A DNA stretch of 64,000 bases, taken from Hyperoodon ampullatus. Taxonomy: Eukaryota; Chordata; Mammalia; Artiodactyla; Ziphiidae. The position numbers were made by a program, and so were the translations under genes. Within the stretch, counting starts at the first letter, position 1. The number at the start of each line of letters is the position of its first letter. Shown piece after piece: positions 18,513 through 31,373 of this stretch. The notes under the pieces were generated by a model, which was not told where the DNA came from, made no database searches, and saw only the letters and a list, made by a program, of their open reading frames with translations. Location: assembly GCA_949752795.1 (NCBI GenBank), contig OX457056.1:203299654-203363653 (forward strand), written 5' to 3'.

Positions 18513-18870
18513 GTATGGGACTTACCTGGTGGAGCAGTGGTTAAGAATCCGCCGGCCAATGGAGGGGACATGGGTTCAAGCCCTGGTCCGGGAAGATCCC
18601 ACATGCCGTGGAACAACTGAGCCCATGTGCCACAACTACTGAGCCTGCGCTCTAGAGCCCGTGAGCCACAACTACTGAGCCCGAGTGCCACAACTACTGA
18701 AGCCTGCACGCCTAGAGCCCGTGCTCTGCAATGAGAAGCCAATGCAATGAGAAGCCCGCGCACTGCAATGAAGAGTAGCCCCTGCTCGCCGCAGCTAGAG
18801 AAAGCCCTCGTGCAGCAACAAAGACCCAACACAGCCAAAAACAAAATAAATAAATAAGTCTATTTTAAAT
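18513..18870 (+). mobile_element. CHR-type SINE, long form
   Basis: Begins GGGACTTACCTGGTGGAGCAG and ends AAGACCCAACACAGCC with an AAATAAATAAAT tail followed by AT dinucleotides. TSD is not clear. It contains repeated CACAACTACTGAGCC units typical of the long form. Confidence 0.9.
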
Positions 18871-19358
18871 ATATATATATATATGTATCATTTACTCAGG
18901 CTTATATGGATAATTCATTTTTATAACCAGCATCTCAAGGTACTATAAGGTTTACCAAACTTTCTGAAACTCAGATTCAGGTAATATGTTCCAAACACCT
19001 CTATCAGGGTCAGGCAAGTTAATTAATGTGAGAAATGGTCTAAGTGTTGGTACATGTCTTGGCCTAAAGGGGGAAGTAGCTGTCAGATGTAGCTGACTCC
19101 CTGGTGGGAATGAGAGCCAATTGTTGCCATTTATGTGATAACAACCAGCCCAGATTTTCATACTTGGAATCTCCCAACTTTTAACTACTGACTCAATTTA
19201 AAAAACCAACAAACTCTATTTGAGCCAAACGATGGGTCTGTGGTCTGAGGTGTGCCCATGGCCGACTGGTGTGCAACCTCTAGTGTATACTTTAGATTAG
19301 ATACTTCCACATAAGTTCTCCATCTAACTGAAATGGTTTGACTGTCCTCTTCAAAGAG

Positions 19359-19490
19359 CCTTTTTTTTTTTTTTTTTGCTGTGCCGCACAGCTTGTGGGA
19401 TCTTATTGATACTTCCCTGACCAGGGATCGAACCCAGGCCCTCAGCAGTAAGAGCACAGAGTCCTAACCACTGGACTGCCAGGGAATTCC
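19359..19490 (-). mobile_element. Short CHR-type SINE
   Basis: Poly-T, then GCTGTGCCGCACAGCTTGTG to GGACTGCCAGGGAATTCC. Imperfect TSD CCTCTTCAAAGAG / CCTCCTCAAAAAG. Confidence 0.88.
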
Positions 19491-19998
19491 CCTCCTCAAA
19501 AAGTTTTAAAGAAATAGAATTTAAGTACTTAATGAATTGGAAATCCAGGTGGAAAAATTCATTCTTCAACAACCACAGATTATCCTAGATAATGTTGTTC
19601 TATTCATCTCAAGGAAAAACTGAGGGGGTGGATAAAAAACATTTAGGAAATAAAGGAACCGTTATGTAGTCACTTAATTTGGTCCCCTACCATAATGCTG
19701 TAACAATTATGCCATAACAATTGTAATTATCTGAATCTTTCATATGACTGTGAAAGCAAACAAATGTTCCCAGTGATTTAAAGAATCACAGTCACCTCAT
19801 GATCTGCCTAGGTAACCGACTATTAGAGTTCCCTGACCCAGCAGGTTTTATCCATTACGTTTAACCTAAATCTTCCCTACACAGCTTAACTCTATTATCA
19901 TTTGTCTTGTTCTCAGTGGCCATTATCCCCATGATAAAGCAAACATTCAGAGAATGTGTAAGCAGAAAAGAAATAATGAATCAAAGATAGCTATTATG

Positions 19999-20188
19999 GG
20001 GCTTCCCTGGTGGCACAGTGGTTGAGAGTCCACCTGCCGATGCAGGGGACACGGGCTCGTGCCCCGGTCCGGGAAGATCCCACATGCCGCGGAGCGGCTG
20101 GGCCCGTGAGCCATGGCTGCTGAGCCTGCGTGTCCGGAGCCTGTGCTCCGCAACGGGAGAGGCCACAACAGGGAGAGGCCTGCGTACC

Positions 20189-20217
<29 letters not shown>
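19999..20217 (+). mobile_element. CHR-type SINE, young
   Basis: Perfect 16-base TSD AAAGATAGCTATTATG at 19983-19998 and 20218-20233, with an uninterrupted A tail of about 27. This is one of the youngest-looking insertions in the window. Confidence 0.97.
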
Positions 20218-20222
<5 letters not shown>

Positions 20223-20234
20223 TAGCTATTATGT

Positions 20235-21524
20235 TAGGACTATTTTGAAAACAAGTTTATCCATGTTGAAAATGGCATGGGATGTTAAAACAAAAAAGAT
20301 TCATTTTAGTAATTTTACTGATGCAACTAATATTACATGACATTTAATCACACAAAAAATCTGGCTTACATTTGAATGATTTTATGCCTGGCAATGGAAA
20401 ACAAAGACCATAATAAACACTGGTAATGAATTACTTCTATCACTCACTGTATAATATGGAGGACATGGAATTGGGGTTTATTAAGAAATCATTTAAATTT
20501 CCTAATGATCTAGGAACAAACCATATATTACTGCAATTCAGAGGATGAATCTAAAATTAGTGAAAACTCTACTGGGATACAGAAATGACATAAAGGAAAT
20601 CAAAGCTTAGAAACTAAGTGTAGATAAATAAATAAATAGGCTGCCTAAAAGTAATGTATAAACCTAACACAGGTAATATATAATATAAATATATATGTAA
20701 AAATAACAGCCTTGAGAGTATTTATCTCAACTAATACAAAGAACTTTAATCCACAAGAAGATAATACACTGGAGTATTATTTCTTTTTTAATTCTTCCCT
20801 AACACACAGAGACCACTTCAAAAGTATGCTCGGCTGGGGAAATCGTATTTCATTTCTTGAGGGAGGTAGTGTAAGAAATTCTTAAGTTTAAGGAAAAGCA
20901 GTAAGAGGAGGTAAAATAAAGATTATATTCTCAAATGGAAATGAAAAGACTAAAAAAACACCTTTAAATTTAAGCGCCCTTTTAAAAATAAAATCACTTT
21001 GTTGGTATTTGGTCAGTTTTCCCCACCTGATTTTTAAATTTAACTTTATTAAGGATATTTTTTAATCATACACAAAAGTAGATAGAATATTAAATGAGCT
21101 ACACTTTAAACCCATTAACAATTATCACTATTTTGGATTCTTGTTTCCTCTATCCTCGCTAATTTATTCTTTCCCAATTGAGTAATTTTATCAGATGAAA
21201 AAGTTTTTAAACTGATCTATAACAGAATATTTAAATAGCACACAAGTATCATATATATGCACCTACAGAATTATTTCATTACCTAGATCAGGTGATCCTT
21301 TAATTAAACTGCTTAAAAATCCTTCCCATTTAGAGGCCAATGTAATACCAGAACAGTGTTTTATCAGCAATAAGTTATAATAAAAGCCTTCTAAATTAAG
21401 GATTGCTCAGAAATATTTTAACTATACTATGGCTATCAATTTTATAGTCTTGATGAGAAAACCAGTTCTACCAAAAGCACTGATCTTTTGGTATGATAGT
21501 ACTGGCTTAGTACTACCATGCATT
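20235..21524. other. Intron, no recognised element
   Basis: AT-rich intronic sequence. I see no exon or repeat that I can name. Confidence 0.5.
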
Positions 21525-21537
21525 AAAACTCTTAGGA

Positions 21538-21868
21538 GGGACTTCCCTGGTGGCCCAGTGGTTAAGAATCTGCCTGCCAATGGAGGGAACATGGGTTTGA
21601 TCCCTGATCTGGGAAGATCCCACATGCCTTAGAGCAACTAAGCCTGTGCACCACAACTACTGAGCCTGCGCTCTAGAGCCCATGAGCCAAGACTACTGAG
21701 CCGGCTGCCACAACTACTGAAGCCCGCGCTCCTAGAGCCCGTGCTCCGCAACAAGAGAAGCCACCGCAATGAGAAGCCCATGCACCAAAACAAAGAGAAG
21801 CCCAGCTCGCTGCAATTAGAGAAAGCCTGCGGCCCTCCCCGCAACCAAAAAAAAAAAAAAAAAAAAAA
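21538..21868 (+). mobile_element. CHR-type SINE, long form
   Basis: Head GGGACTTCCCTGGTGGCCCAG, with an A tail of about 25. Perfect TSD AAAACTCTTAGGA at 21525-21537 and 21869-21881. Confidence 0.95.
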
Positions 21869-21881
21869 AAAACTCTTAGGA

Positions 21882-22499
21882 AATCAGAGTTAACACATAG
21901 GCTGATATGTTGGGCTAAAGAAAATAGAAGTGTAAACATGTGAGAAAATTTTTATATTAGGGATGCCATCAAAAATAGCTCAGTTAAAAAAAGGATAGCT
22001 TTGTTCAGTTAAAGAAACAAACTAATAAAGAAGTATTTCTACCTAAGGATCAATGAATCTATTCCTAAGTAAGTTCTCTCTAAAAGACAACTACCCCCAA
22101 ACAACAGAAAAATAAACCAAAAACCTCCAAAACAAAACAATCCTGAAGTGAAAACAATCAAACTGTATTATGCCTTTTATTTTTTCCCCACCCTCTCCCC
22201 AAATAACACCTTTTAAAAGCAAATGTAATAAAATTTACCATCCAAGTGAGCCTTCTCCCATCCAAAATAATCACTCCCAAGGCAATATATATTGATACTT
22301 ATTCCAGTAATGCAATCATTACTTAAAACATATCTGAAATTCTTCTTTCAAAATTACTTTCAGAGTCAACAGCACATTGTTCTAGATATAGATCCTCCCT
22401 GGTGGCATATTTTCATCAACAGATGATGAATTTAATTTAAGGTGTGGGGGGCAGTTATTGAGAGCAACCAGCGACTAAGAGGGGAATTTGAGAAGGGTT
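21882..22499. other. Intron, no recognised element
   Basis: Intronic sequence. The phrase TCCCTGGTGGCATATTTTC near 22387 superficially resembles a SINE head, but the resemblance ends there. Confidence 0.5.
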
Positions 22500-22513
22500 A
22501 AAAAACAGGTGTG

Positions 22514-22722
22514 GGGCTTCCCTGGTGGCGCAGTGGTTGAGAGTCCACCTGCTGATGCAGGGGACATGGGTTCATGCCCCGGTCTGGGAAGATCCCACAT
22601 GCCGCGGAGCGGCTAGGCCTGTGAGCCATGGCCGCTGAGCCTGCACGTCCGGAGCCTGTGCTCCGCAACGGGAGAGGCCACAGCAGTGAGAGGCCTGCGT
22701 ACCGCAAAAAAAAAAAAAAAAA
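22514..22722 (+). mobile_element. CHR-type SINE, young
   Basis: Full short-form element with an A tail. Perfect TSD AAAAACAGGTGTG at 22501-22513 and 22723-22735. Confidence 0.96.
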
Positions 22723-23489
22723 AAAAACAGGTGTGACTACTTGAAGTGATGAAGCAGGTTTTCTTGTGGGTTTATAAACTGGCTGTGGAAACAATTCCAA
22801 AGGAATTCCTAAAATTCTAAGAAATGACAGAGGTATTGCAGTAAGTTTTCCCTAATAAGGTGACTTTATGAAGGATAATATCTATTTGGCAGCACATTTT
22901 CTTATGGGCTTTCTTTTATAAAATTACTCTTTTGACCCATTTTATATGTGTTTAATTTTGCAAGGCACCTCAAATCTCTTTTGAGGATTTACATAAAAGT
23001 AAACTTTATTGCTTTATAGGTAGCAAACCTTCCAGCTATGTAAACCCATTCAACCATAGGCCTGTGAAGTTCAGCTTATTCTAACTGGATCCTTGATACA
23101 AATCACTGATTGGACTCTAATACTAAATTATCACTTTTCATCTTCACAATTCTCTTTTTTGGGTTGAGTCCTCATAATATATTCTAATTAGATTTTTATT
23201 TTGCTTAGTTTTATGAGGCTGTGTTCCAATTTACTTTTATTGATAATTTTATCAACCACCATCCTTGTTTTTTTCTTTTATGGAAAGGGATCGTCTCTTT
23301 TTGAAAAGGTTTCCCCCCCTGTTATCTGTTACCCTAGTTTCTCTGTTCACTCAGCTTATCCTCCTATTCTACTGTTTCAGAAAAACAAGAAACAAAAAAC
23401 CCGTTCAAAAGTTCTTTTAAGAAAAAAGATCACTAAGGGGGGATAATGAATGTATTTCACTTACTGAACTACACCTATTTTTATATTCT

Positions 23490-24495
23490 GTGTGTTTAAA
23501 ACAACACACAGAATGAGAGACAATATTTGTAAATCATATACCTGAAAAGGGATTAACATCTATAATATTTAAAGAGCTCCTGCAACTCAACAACTACAAC
23601 AAACAACCCATTTAAAAACTGAAAAAGGACTTTAAATAGATATTTCTCCAAATAAGATATACAAATGGCTAATAAGCACATGAAAGATGCTCAACATCAC
23701 CAGCCATTAGGGAAATGTAAATCAAAAACCACAATGAGATACCACTTCACACCCATTAGGAAGACTATTATCAAAACAAAAACAACAACAAAAACCTGAA
23801 AATAACAAGCGTTGGCCAGGATGTGGAGAAATTGGAACCCTCTTGCATGGCTGATAGGACTGTAAAATGGTGCAGCCACTGTGGAAAACAGTGTGGCAGT
23901 CCCTCAAAAAGTTAAACATAGAATTACCATGTGATCCAGCAATTCCATTCCAGGGTATAGACCTAGAAAAACTGAAAGCAAGGACTTAAGCAGACACTTG
24001 TACACCAATGTTCATAGCAGCATTAGTCACAGTGGCCAAAAGGGGGAAGCATCCAAAGTATCCACTGACAGATGATGGATAAACAAAATGTGGTATATAA
24101 ATATAATGGAATATTATTCAGCCTTAGAAAGGAATGAAATTCTGAGATATGCTACAACATGGATGAAATTTGAAAACATTATGACAAGAGATAGAAGCCA
24201 GACATAAAAAGACAAATATTCTATGACTCTACTATTTATATGAAATATACAGAATAGGTAAATTCACAGAGACAGAAAGTATACTAGAGGTTACAGGGAC
24301 TGAAGGGAAGAGGAAATGGGGAGTTATTGCTTAATGGGTACAGAGTTTCTGTTTGGGATGATGAAAACATTCTGGAAATGGATAGTGGTGAAGGTTGCAC
24401 AACACGGTGGATGTATTTAATGTCACTCAATTATACGCTTAAAAATGAAGAAATAGTAAATTTTACGTTATGAATATTTTACCACAAAAAAAAAG
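23490..24495 (+). mobile_element. Old L1 (L1M) ORF2 end and 3' UTR
   Basis: Recognisable diverged L1 text: AAAGATGCTCAACATCACCAG, CAATGAGATACCACTTCACAC, GGAATATTATTCAGCC and a 3' UTR ending near AAAAATGAAGAAATAG. No intact ORF remains. Confidence 0.85.
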
Positions 24496-25070
24496 GGAAG
24501 AAAAAAGTGCTCTACCTCATTTGAGATGTCTTCAGTGACAGTACGCCAATACTATATAGTACTTGTTACTTTAATTGTGTTTCCTCACCCCTTTAAATGC
24601 CTCTAATGCCAATAAGTTTGGTAGGAATACACAATTGCTGACAGAAACATGATCTCAGTGCTCTGGACTTTAGTCCAAGTAAATACACCATGCAAAAAAA
24701 TGTTCATTTAAATGTCAAGTGAATTGAGTCAATTCCAGTTAACAATAAAACAAGATCAGAGTGCATCTACTATGCCTGAGAGGACAGGATGAGAGATCAA
24801 AAGTCCTGAGACGCTTCTGCTAGTAGCAGATGTACCAAAACCAAGGACTAGTTTCTCTTAATTTCTTCCTTGATACTCCTAATAGCTTTATTCTATCTTC
24901 TCTCCCCACTTTAGGCTTGTTAATGCGAAGTGCTTAGCTTTGGCATAATTAAATTTCATCCCCAGCGGCTAATGACATGGCCTAGAAAGGAGAGGAGGAC
25001 AGAAAAATTCAAAAGGAGTCTAAAGTATATTTTCAATCCCTCCCAAGATTTTTTAATTGAAAAAAGCATA

Positions 25071-25133
25071 CTTTTATAATTCTAAAAAGCATAATTTTAT
25101 AATTCTAAAAATAATTTTATAATTCTAAAAATA
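25071..25133. repeat. Short tandem repeat, about 20-base unit
   Basis: Roughly three copies of a unit containing TTTTATAATTCTAAAAA in succession. Confidence 0.8.
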
Positions 25134-25204
25134 CAGTACTCTTAAGGCTTCATTCCCTTAAGACTGCTTCTAAAAATTAAAGAAGGAAAAATAGTGTAAA
25201 ACTA

Positions 25205-26029
25205 TAGTAGTCCCCCTTTATCTTTGGTGAATTCATTCCAAGAGCCCCAGTGAATACCTGAAACCATAGACAGTACCAAACCTTACATATACTATGTTTT
25301 TTCATATACATACATACCTCTGATAAAGCTTAATTTGTACATTAGGCACAGTAAGAGATGAACAATAATAACTAATAATAAAATATAACAATATACTGTA
25401 ATAAAAGTTATGCACACTCTCTCTCTCAATCATTGTACATATTTAATGCCTTTTCCATCTTAACTAAGCACTCATCACACAAACGGTGGCCAAACTTTTG
25501 TAGTTTGAGGTGACAGCAGAACTAGCACGAGTTTCTATTTCCTTCTTCACAATTTCGCGAATATTCATTCTTACTGTAGATCTTAGTAACCTCAGCATGA
25601 TTGTTTTCTTTCCTAATGAAGTTGAGAACTTTCACTTTTTCACTCAAAGGAAGCATTTAAAGGCTTCTCTTCAGCAAATATGAATTGCCAGCATCACTAC
25701 TCTTGCTCTTTGGGGCCATTATTAAAAAAAATAATAAAGGTCACTTGAACACAAGCACTGTGATATCATGACAGTTGATCTAATAACTGAGAGGGCTATT
25801 AGATGACTAACAGGGAGGATACACGGGACAAAGGGATGATTCACAGTCTGGGTGGGATGGAGCAGGAAGGTGCGAGATTCCATTGTGCTACTCAGAACAG
25901 TGTGCAATTTAAAACTTATGAATTGCTTATTTCTGGAATATTCCATTAAAAAATTTTTTTTCTGACCACAGTTGACTGTGGGTAAATGAAACCATGGAAA
26001 GTGAAACTGTAGGTAAGAGGCGACTACTG
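25205..26029 (-). mobile_element. Tigger-type (pogo/TcMar) DNA transposon, internally deleted
   Basis: Imperfect terminal inverted repeats: TAGTAGTCCCCC at the left, and at the right the reverse complement of CAGTAGTCGCC. Flanking TA dinucleotides at 25203-25204 and 26030-26031 fit the expected TA duplication. On the minus strand near 25720-25550 a decayed transposase start is visible (AATGGCCCCAAAGAGCAAGA). The DNA-cleaving domain is missing, so the copy is a dead fossil. Confidence 0.85.
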
Positions 26030-26209
26030 TATCTGCAGTCTAAGAATGAGGATTACATTTAAATAGATGCAAGAGCAAGATGGATTTCGCCCTAGGGAGA
26101 ATTCCTATTTTGGGAACAAAATGAAGGATGATCTTTTATGCTTATGAGTTTTTTTTCTCTTATTAAGTTCTCATCTAGAGGTAAGTAAATAATTTCTATA
26201 CCTCTGATA

Positions 26210-26445
26210 GCTGGGAGCAGCATGAGAAATGGAAACTGACCTGGGTTTAAATTTTAGCTATGAGTCTTAAGCCAATGTACAAGCTACATACAGGTCATTT
26301 TACCTGTTGACTTGGTGGCCTTATTTGTAAAATGGAGCTAATAATCCCTACTTCAGAGGGTTGATATGAGGATTAAAAGTTACGCTGTACATAAAGTACA
26401 TTTTCTAGCTCATAATAATACATGCTTAATAAATGTTTATTCTCT
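26210..26445 (+). repeat. MIR-like ancient SINE
   Basis: GACCTGGGTTTAAATTTTAG, TTTGTAAAATGGAGCTAATAA, GGGTTGATATGAGGATTAAAA and TGCTTAATAAATGTTTATTC follow the MIR consensus order. Confidence 0.75.
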
Positions 26446-26629
26446 TCCTCCTGACAATTTTTCAGAAAAGATGGGGGAGACTAGACACTGCCCATGGCAT
26501 CCACTATTTCTGAAATGGTAACAGAAATAAGGAACTTATTGCTGGACTTAAATGGCTCAGAACCTGAAGGTATTGAAGCTGGTAAAATATTGGAATGTGT
26601 CTCTTTGGGATCTTTGAGCTCAAGAGGGA

Positions 26630-26662
26630 AACAAACAAACAAACAAACCAAACAAACAAAAC
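26630..26662. repeat. AAAC simple repeat
   Basis: Run of about seven imperfect AAAC units. Confidence 0.85.
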
Positions 26663-27529
26663 ACCAGACTTCTTAATTGAAAAAAGAAAAATCAAGATGA
26701 TTTCCTAAATGAACCAAGTTAGAAACAGTAATACATTTTCATAATCCTAAATCAAGAGTCACTCTGTATTTGTGAAGGGCATTAAGTAAATATTCACAAA
26801 TCTTCCCCCCTCCCCCAAAAATGTTGTACTACTCTCCCTTGGGGTAAAAACTTCCGAAAACTTAACAATTCTACATATATAATTTTGATGTTAATTCCAT
26901 GGAACTTACTGCATGTTTAAGTCTTTCATGCAACTGCAAAGGTCAACTTGTTCTTTTCACTTAAAAGAGTCTTATTGTTTCAAAAAAGCAAATAACTCCC
27001 CTTGCATTTATTAGAAGCATATCAGTGATATCTTTGTCATAAAGTAAAAAATTTTAATTTAATTAAGGATCCTTTCTCAGAAATCTATTCCTTCAGCATG
27101 ATCCTGCTAAGAAATAACCCTTCACTGAAAACACTGCTTAGTTTCTACGGAAACATAATCTGATGCCAAATACCCTGTCATTAAAAATTTACTCAGAAAA
27201 GAACTTTAACTTTCTGTTAAGTTTGTGATCATTTGCAATACTTAAGAAGAAAATTCAAAAGAATGATTATATATTCCACTGCCATGTGTTTAGCACTCCA
27301 GGTTTTCCCACAAGATATAGGAGTACAAATGAGTTTAATATTGTCACTTTTCTCCTTAGAGTTTCCTTTATGCTCAAGTTCAGTATATTAATATTTTGGT
27401 ATCACCAGTCAGAGCAAGAAAACTACTTTCACTGCATTTATCATTTTATATACATTATTCCATTCAAACTTTATACCAATAGTTTATCCCTATACTCACT
27501 CTTTCCTTCTTTTTGGATTAAATGAAGGA
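26663..27529. other. Intron, no recognised element
   Basis: AT-rich intronic sequence with no supported feature. The open frame of 79 codons at 27286-27525 has no recognisable protein features. Confidence 0.5.
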
Positions 27530-27645
27530 ACTGAGATTCAGGGAGGCTAAGTAACATGCTGGTGGCCTGGTGGCCAAGAGCTAGTACAGGTAGAGCTGGG
27601 ATCCAAACCCAAGTCTATCACACTCTGAGGTTTCTTCTTCTTCTC
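27530..27645 (+). repeat. MIR-like fragment
   Basis: GGAACTGAGATTCAGGGAGGC, AAGTAACATGCTGG and GAGCTGGGATCCAAACCCAAG match the 3' half of MIR. Confidence 0.7.
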
Positions 27646-27649
27646 CAAC

Positions 27650-30405
27650 CACATAGCCTCTAAGGTAAAGATGAAAAATAAGACTGGGCCTAAACTCAGA
27701 GTGTTATGGGACTTATCCCTCAAAACAGAAAGAGGGTTATTCTGGCTTTTTTTTTAAATCACTTTTTTATACCCAGATTACTGTCACTTAACAGCTACTG
27801 ACTAGCATTTTGCTTGTTAAAGAAACCACATTTTGTAGATTAGCAGTCTGTCAGAAAGTGATGATCTGTAACTGTGAGGAGGTGATGTAAGTACATTATG
27901 TCACTCATTTCATCACAAAAGATTTTCTCATTTGAAACCTCAGCAATAAATTTCTGGGTATAATATTATAAAACTAAGTTACAGAATACTAAGAGTAATG
28001 GAAAACACAGGTCTTTTTATGCCTATATACCACTTGAAAAATAAACAAGCACTAAACCTTAAAAACTCCAATCCTCCTTTTGTTTTCTATTTTCACTCTT
28101 CTGTCCACTCTTAGTAACAACAAATTGAGCAACATAACATTTTTAGGAGTCCTCTATGCAAACAAAGTCAAAGAAACAAAATTCACAAATAGTATAGATT
28201 GGTCCCTTCATTCTGTGGAGAGGGAGTAACTGGGTTAAAAACAACATTCTTGCTCTCTGACAAGTCCAAAGACCTAATCTTAGGTTGACTATCAAGATCT
28301 TTTTTGGCTTGATTTGTCCTGGAGAATGCACTTACAAGTCTGATCCATCTGTCTGTCCCACTTAAGCACAAAAAGGCTAAAGATCACTCTCAGAAAAAGA
28401 CCAGAAACCAATTCTGAGGTCTAGAAAGGACCTACACTAGGGCAACTTAATAAAATAGGAAACCAGAGCACTCAACAGGTCTAATTAAGGGAAAGAGAAG
28501 CCAAGGGAAAAGAAAAACACTTAACTGTAGAGGAAGCCAAAAATGCAAAGGACCAGTTTCTGATATACATCATGTGGAAAGAATGTTGATAAAGTAATTG
28601 GGGTGAGAGAGGAATTATAAATAGGCCTAATAGGTACTTTTTATATAAAACATAGTCCTCCATTAGTCAGTGGCAAAGCTAATATACAAGACTAAGTATG
28701 ACCTAGATTCTAAACACTGACTTTCATATATAAACTAATCTGTACTTAGTAGAAAAACTGGTTAGACCATAATTAATGTACATAATCCCATTAGGGAAAT
28801 AAAGTGTTAATCTACAGTATTACAGAGATGGAGCTAAATAAATACCAATACTGGCATTAATTTTCTAGGCAGATTTCAGGATTAAAACTGATTTTAGGTC
28901 CAAAAGTTTTTGTTTGGGAGTTTTAATTTTTATCTTATATAAAAATGTCAATCTTACATAGATATCCTGCAAATAAACTAATAAAAGCAAAAATGTATAG
29001 CTTGCTTTAATTATAGGGATAGCTGATGATAAAGGGATCTTCTCTAAAAAACTGTTTGGGCTATGAGGCTGACATTCAGATCAGATGAAGATAATGAGGT
29101 TCCCATCAGAATGGATTTGATACTGAACACTGTGATTCACTTCATTCAGGGGAATAAATGTACCAAACTGTAAGCAAAATCATAAAATTTTAAAAAATTA
29201 ATATAAAGCTATTAATTTCTCTTTTAATAAACTAAACAAACAAACAAAAAATACCACAACTTAACTTCATTCTACCAAAGGTCCATATAATTTACTTTTG
29301 GAAAATTACAAATTTGGAATAATTATATACATACAGCTTAACATTCTTAGAGTCCATGTATGTATTCTTGCCTCAGTTATCCTCTTCCTTATTTATTAGT
29401 GACAAGTCAAAGTTTTAAATGATTATTCATCACTAATTCTATCAACCCCAACATTTGACATGAAGAACATGAGGATTATTCAAAGCCAATTTTCTTACCT
29501 ATCAATATGAATTAAAGGTGAAAAATCAGAGCTAACCCAAACCATGACACCCCTCCTCCCAAAGAAGGTCTCCTGTGGCCATTTTCTAGACCAAAAACAG
29601 AACTGTTTCCTTATGAAAATAGCTTAAGTCTCCACAATTAGACCCCAACCCCAACACTTTTATGAAAAAGACATGTATATTTCAAACATTGTAAACAGGG
29701 GAAAAGAAACTTTGAGAAAACCTATGTAACTGTTTTCTGAGAAGAAATTTAGGCAAAGTTTACAGCGTGATAAGGTAGGCCCTGAGCCAATAACCACCCT
29801 CTCTCACTGAATGTACCATTCCAAAACATGACTGCCATTTGAAATGTGATGTCCTATCCAGACACTTCAGAAGCATCAATCCTAGCCTTACTATCAATTT
29901 CACTACATTCTAACTCTGAAAACTAGTAATCCATCTATGCTGTAAATGATAACTCTCTATCACTCAAAATGTTGTTTGCCAGAATAGGCAATTCATAGAT
30001 TATGCTAATAGCAATTTTATAGCATATCTAATAATTTCATTTCATATAAAATGAACATTTATTGGCTTGTTCCTTCCCCCAATAAAAAAAAGCAAATGGT
30101 TATTGAATGTCTTCTCTAGTTAGGAATAGTATACAAGAGGGTAGCTATTTATTGTAACTGCTACTATTTATTAAGCCCTTAATATACACTGAAATTATAC
30201 TGGAAAAAAAGGCTAAAACAACCAATTCCCTAATCCCCCGAACTCTAAAGTCAAAATATACAGGGGGAAAAAAACTGAAAGAAAGTGCTTTGTGCCACAT
30301 TTCATTCTGCACAAAGAATCAACATTTTCCAGTAACACCTGAAGCAAGAAAGTAGGCCAACAACATAAAAAATGTTAATGGTGCTAAGAGTTAGAATACA
30401 GAAGC
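27650..30405. other. Intron, no recognised element
   Basis: A 2.7 kb AT-rich stretch with few repeats that I can identify. Short AAAC units lie near 29233-29250. No exon with supported splice sites was seen. Confidence 0.45.
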
Positions 30406-30408
30406 AAG

Positions 30409-30616
30409 GGCTTCCCTGGTGGCGCAGTGGTTGAGAGTCCGCCTGCTGATGTGGGGGACACGGGTTCGTGCCCCAGTCCAGGAAGATCCCACCTGCTGCA
30501 GAGCGGCCGGGCCCATGAGCCATGGCCGCTGAGCCTGCGCATCTGGAGCCTGTGCTCTGCAACGGGAGAGGCCACAACAGTGAGAGGCCCGCGTACCACA
30601 AAAAAAAAAAAAAAAA
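30409..30616 (+). mobile_element. CHR-type SINE
   Basis: Head GGGCTTCCCTGGTGGCGCAG, body to GGCCCGCGTACCACAAAA, with an A tail of 17. TSD is not clear. Confidence 0.93.
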
Positions 30617-30737
30617 CAACTTTCATCAGAAATAAAAATGGTTAATGCCTAGGTCCTAATAAAAAAATATAAACCAAATAAAGATAATGATGTCTGGGAT
30701 ATCTGGATAATACTTTATTAATTTTATAAGTAACTAC

Positions 30738-30796
30738 ATTTTTTTTAAACTGCTGTTAAAAAAAATTTTTTTTTTAACAGTAGTTAAAAAAAAAAA
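30738..30796. repeat. Imperfect palindrome (hairpin/cruciform-prone)
   Basis: Left arm TTTTTTAAACTGCTGTTAAA pairs with right arm TTTAACAGTAGTTAAAAAA around an A/T-rich centre. The arms are about 25 bases with two or three mismatches. Confidence 0.75.
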
Positions 30797-31224
30797 TTAA
30801 ATCTTCCTCATTCTCATGTACTCACTGAAACCAAAAGGTGGTTCTTTGGGGGAGGACTGATAACATAGATAAACCTCCGGCTAGACTGATGAAGAAAAAA
30901 AAAAGGCACAAATTACCAATATCAGGAATGAAAATAGGAACATTACTACAGATCCTACAGACATCAAAAGAATAATAAAAAATATTATGAATAATTTGAT
31001 GCCAATAAATTCTAAACTTAGATGAATTGGCACAAATTATCAAAATTAATCCAAGAAGAAATAGTAACTTGCCCTATATCTATGTTTAAAAGTTGAATGT
31101 ATAATTTGAAACCTTCCCACAAAAAGATAACTCCAGGCCTACATGGTTTCACTCCTATCAAATATTTAAGGAAAAAATAATACCAATCCTACCCAAGCTC
31201 TCCAAAAATAAGAAAATGAAATGG

Positions 31225-31373
31225 GGGAATTCCCTGGCAGTCCAGTGGTTAGGACTCTGTGCTCTTACTGAGGAGGGCCCAGGTTCGATCCCTGGTTGGG
31301 GAACTGAAATCCCACAAGCTGTGAGGCACCGCCAAAATACAAACAAACAAACAAAAAAAAGAAAAGAAAAAGG
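31225..31373 (+). mobile_element. Short CHR-type SINE inside L1
   Basis: Head GGGGAATTCCCTGGCAGTCC, body CCAGGTTCGATCCCTGGTTG and an AAAC-rich tail. Near-perfect TSD GAAAATGAAATGG / GAAAGCGAAATGG at 31212-31224 and 31374-31386. Confidence 0.92.

Noticed and set aside
22387..22410. CCCTGGTGGCATATT resembling a SINE head
   Set aside because: Similarity ends after about 11 bases. There is no body, tail or TSD.
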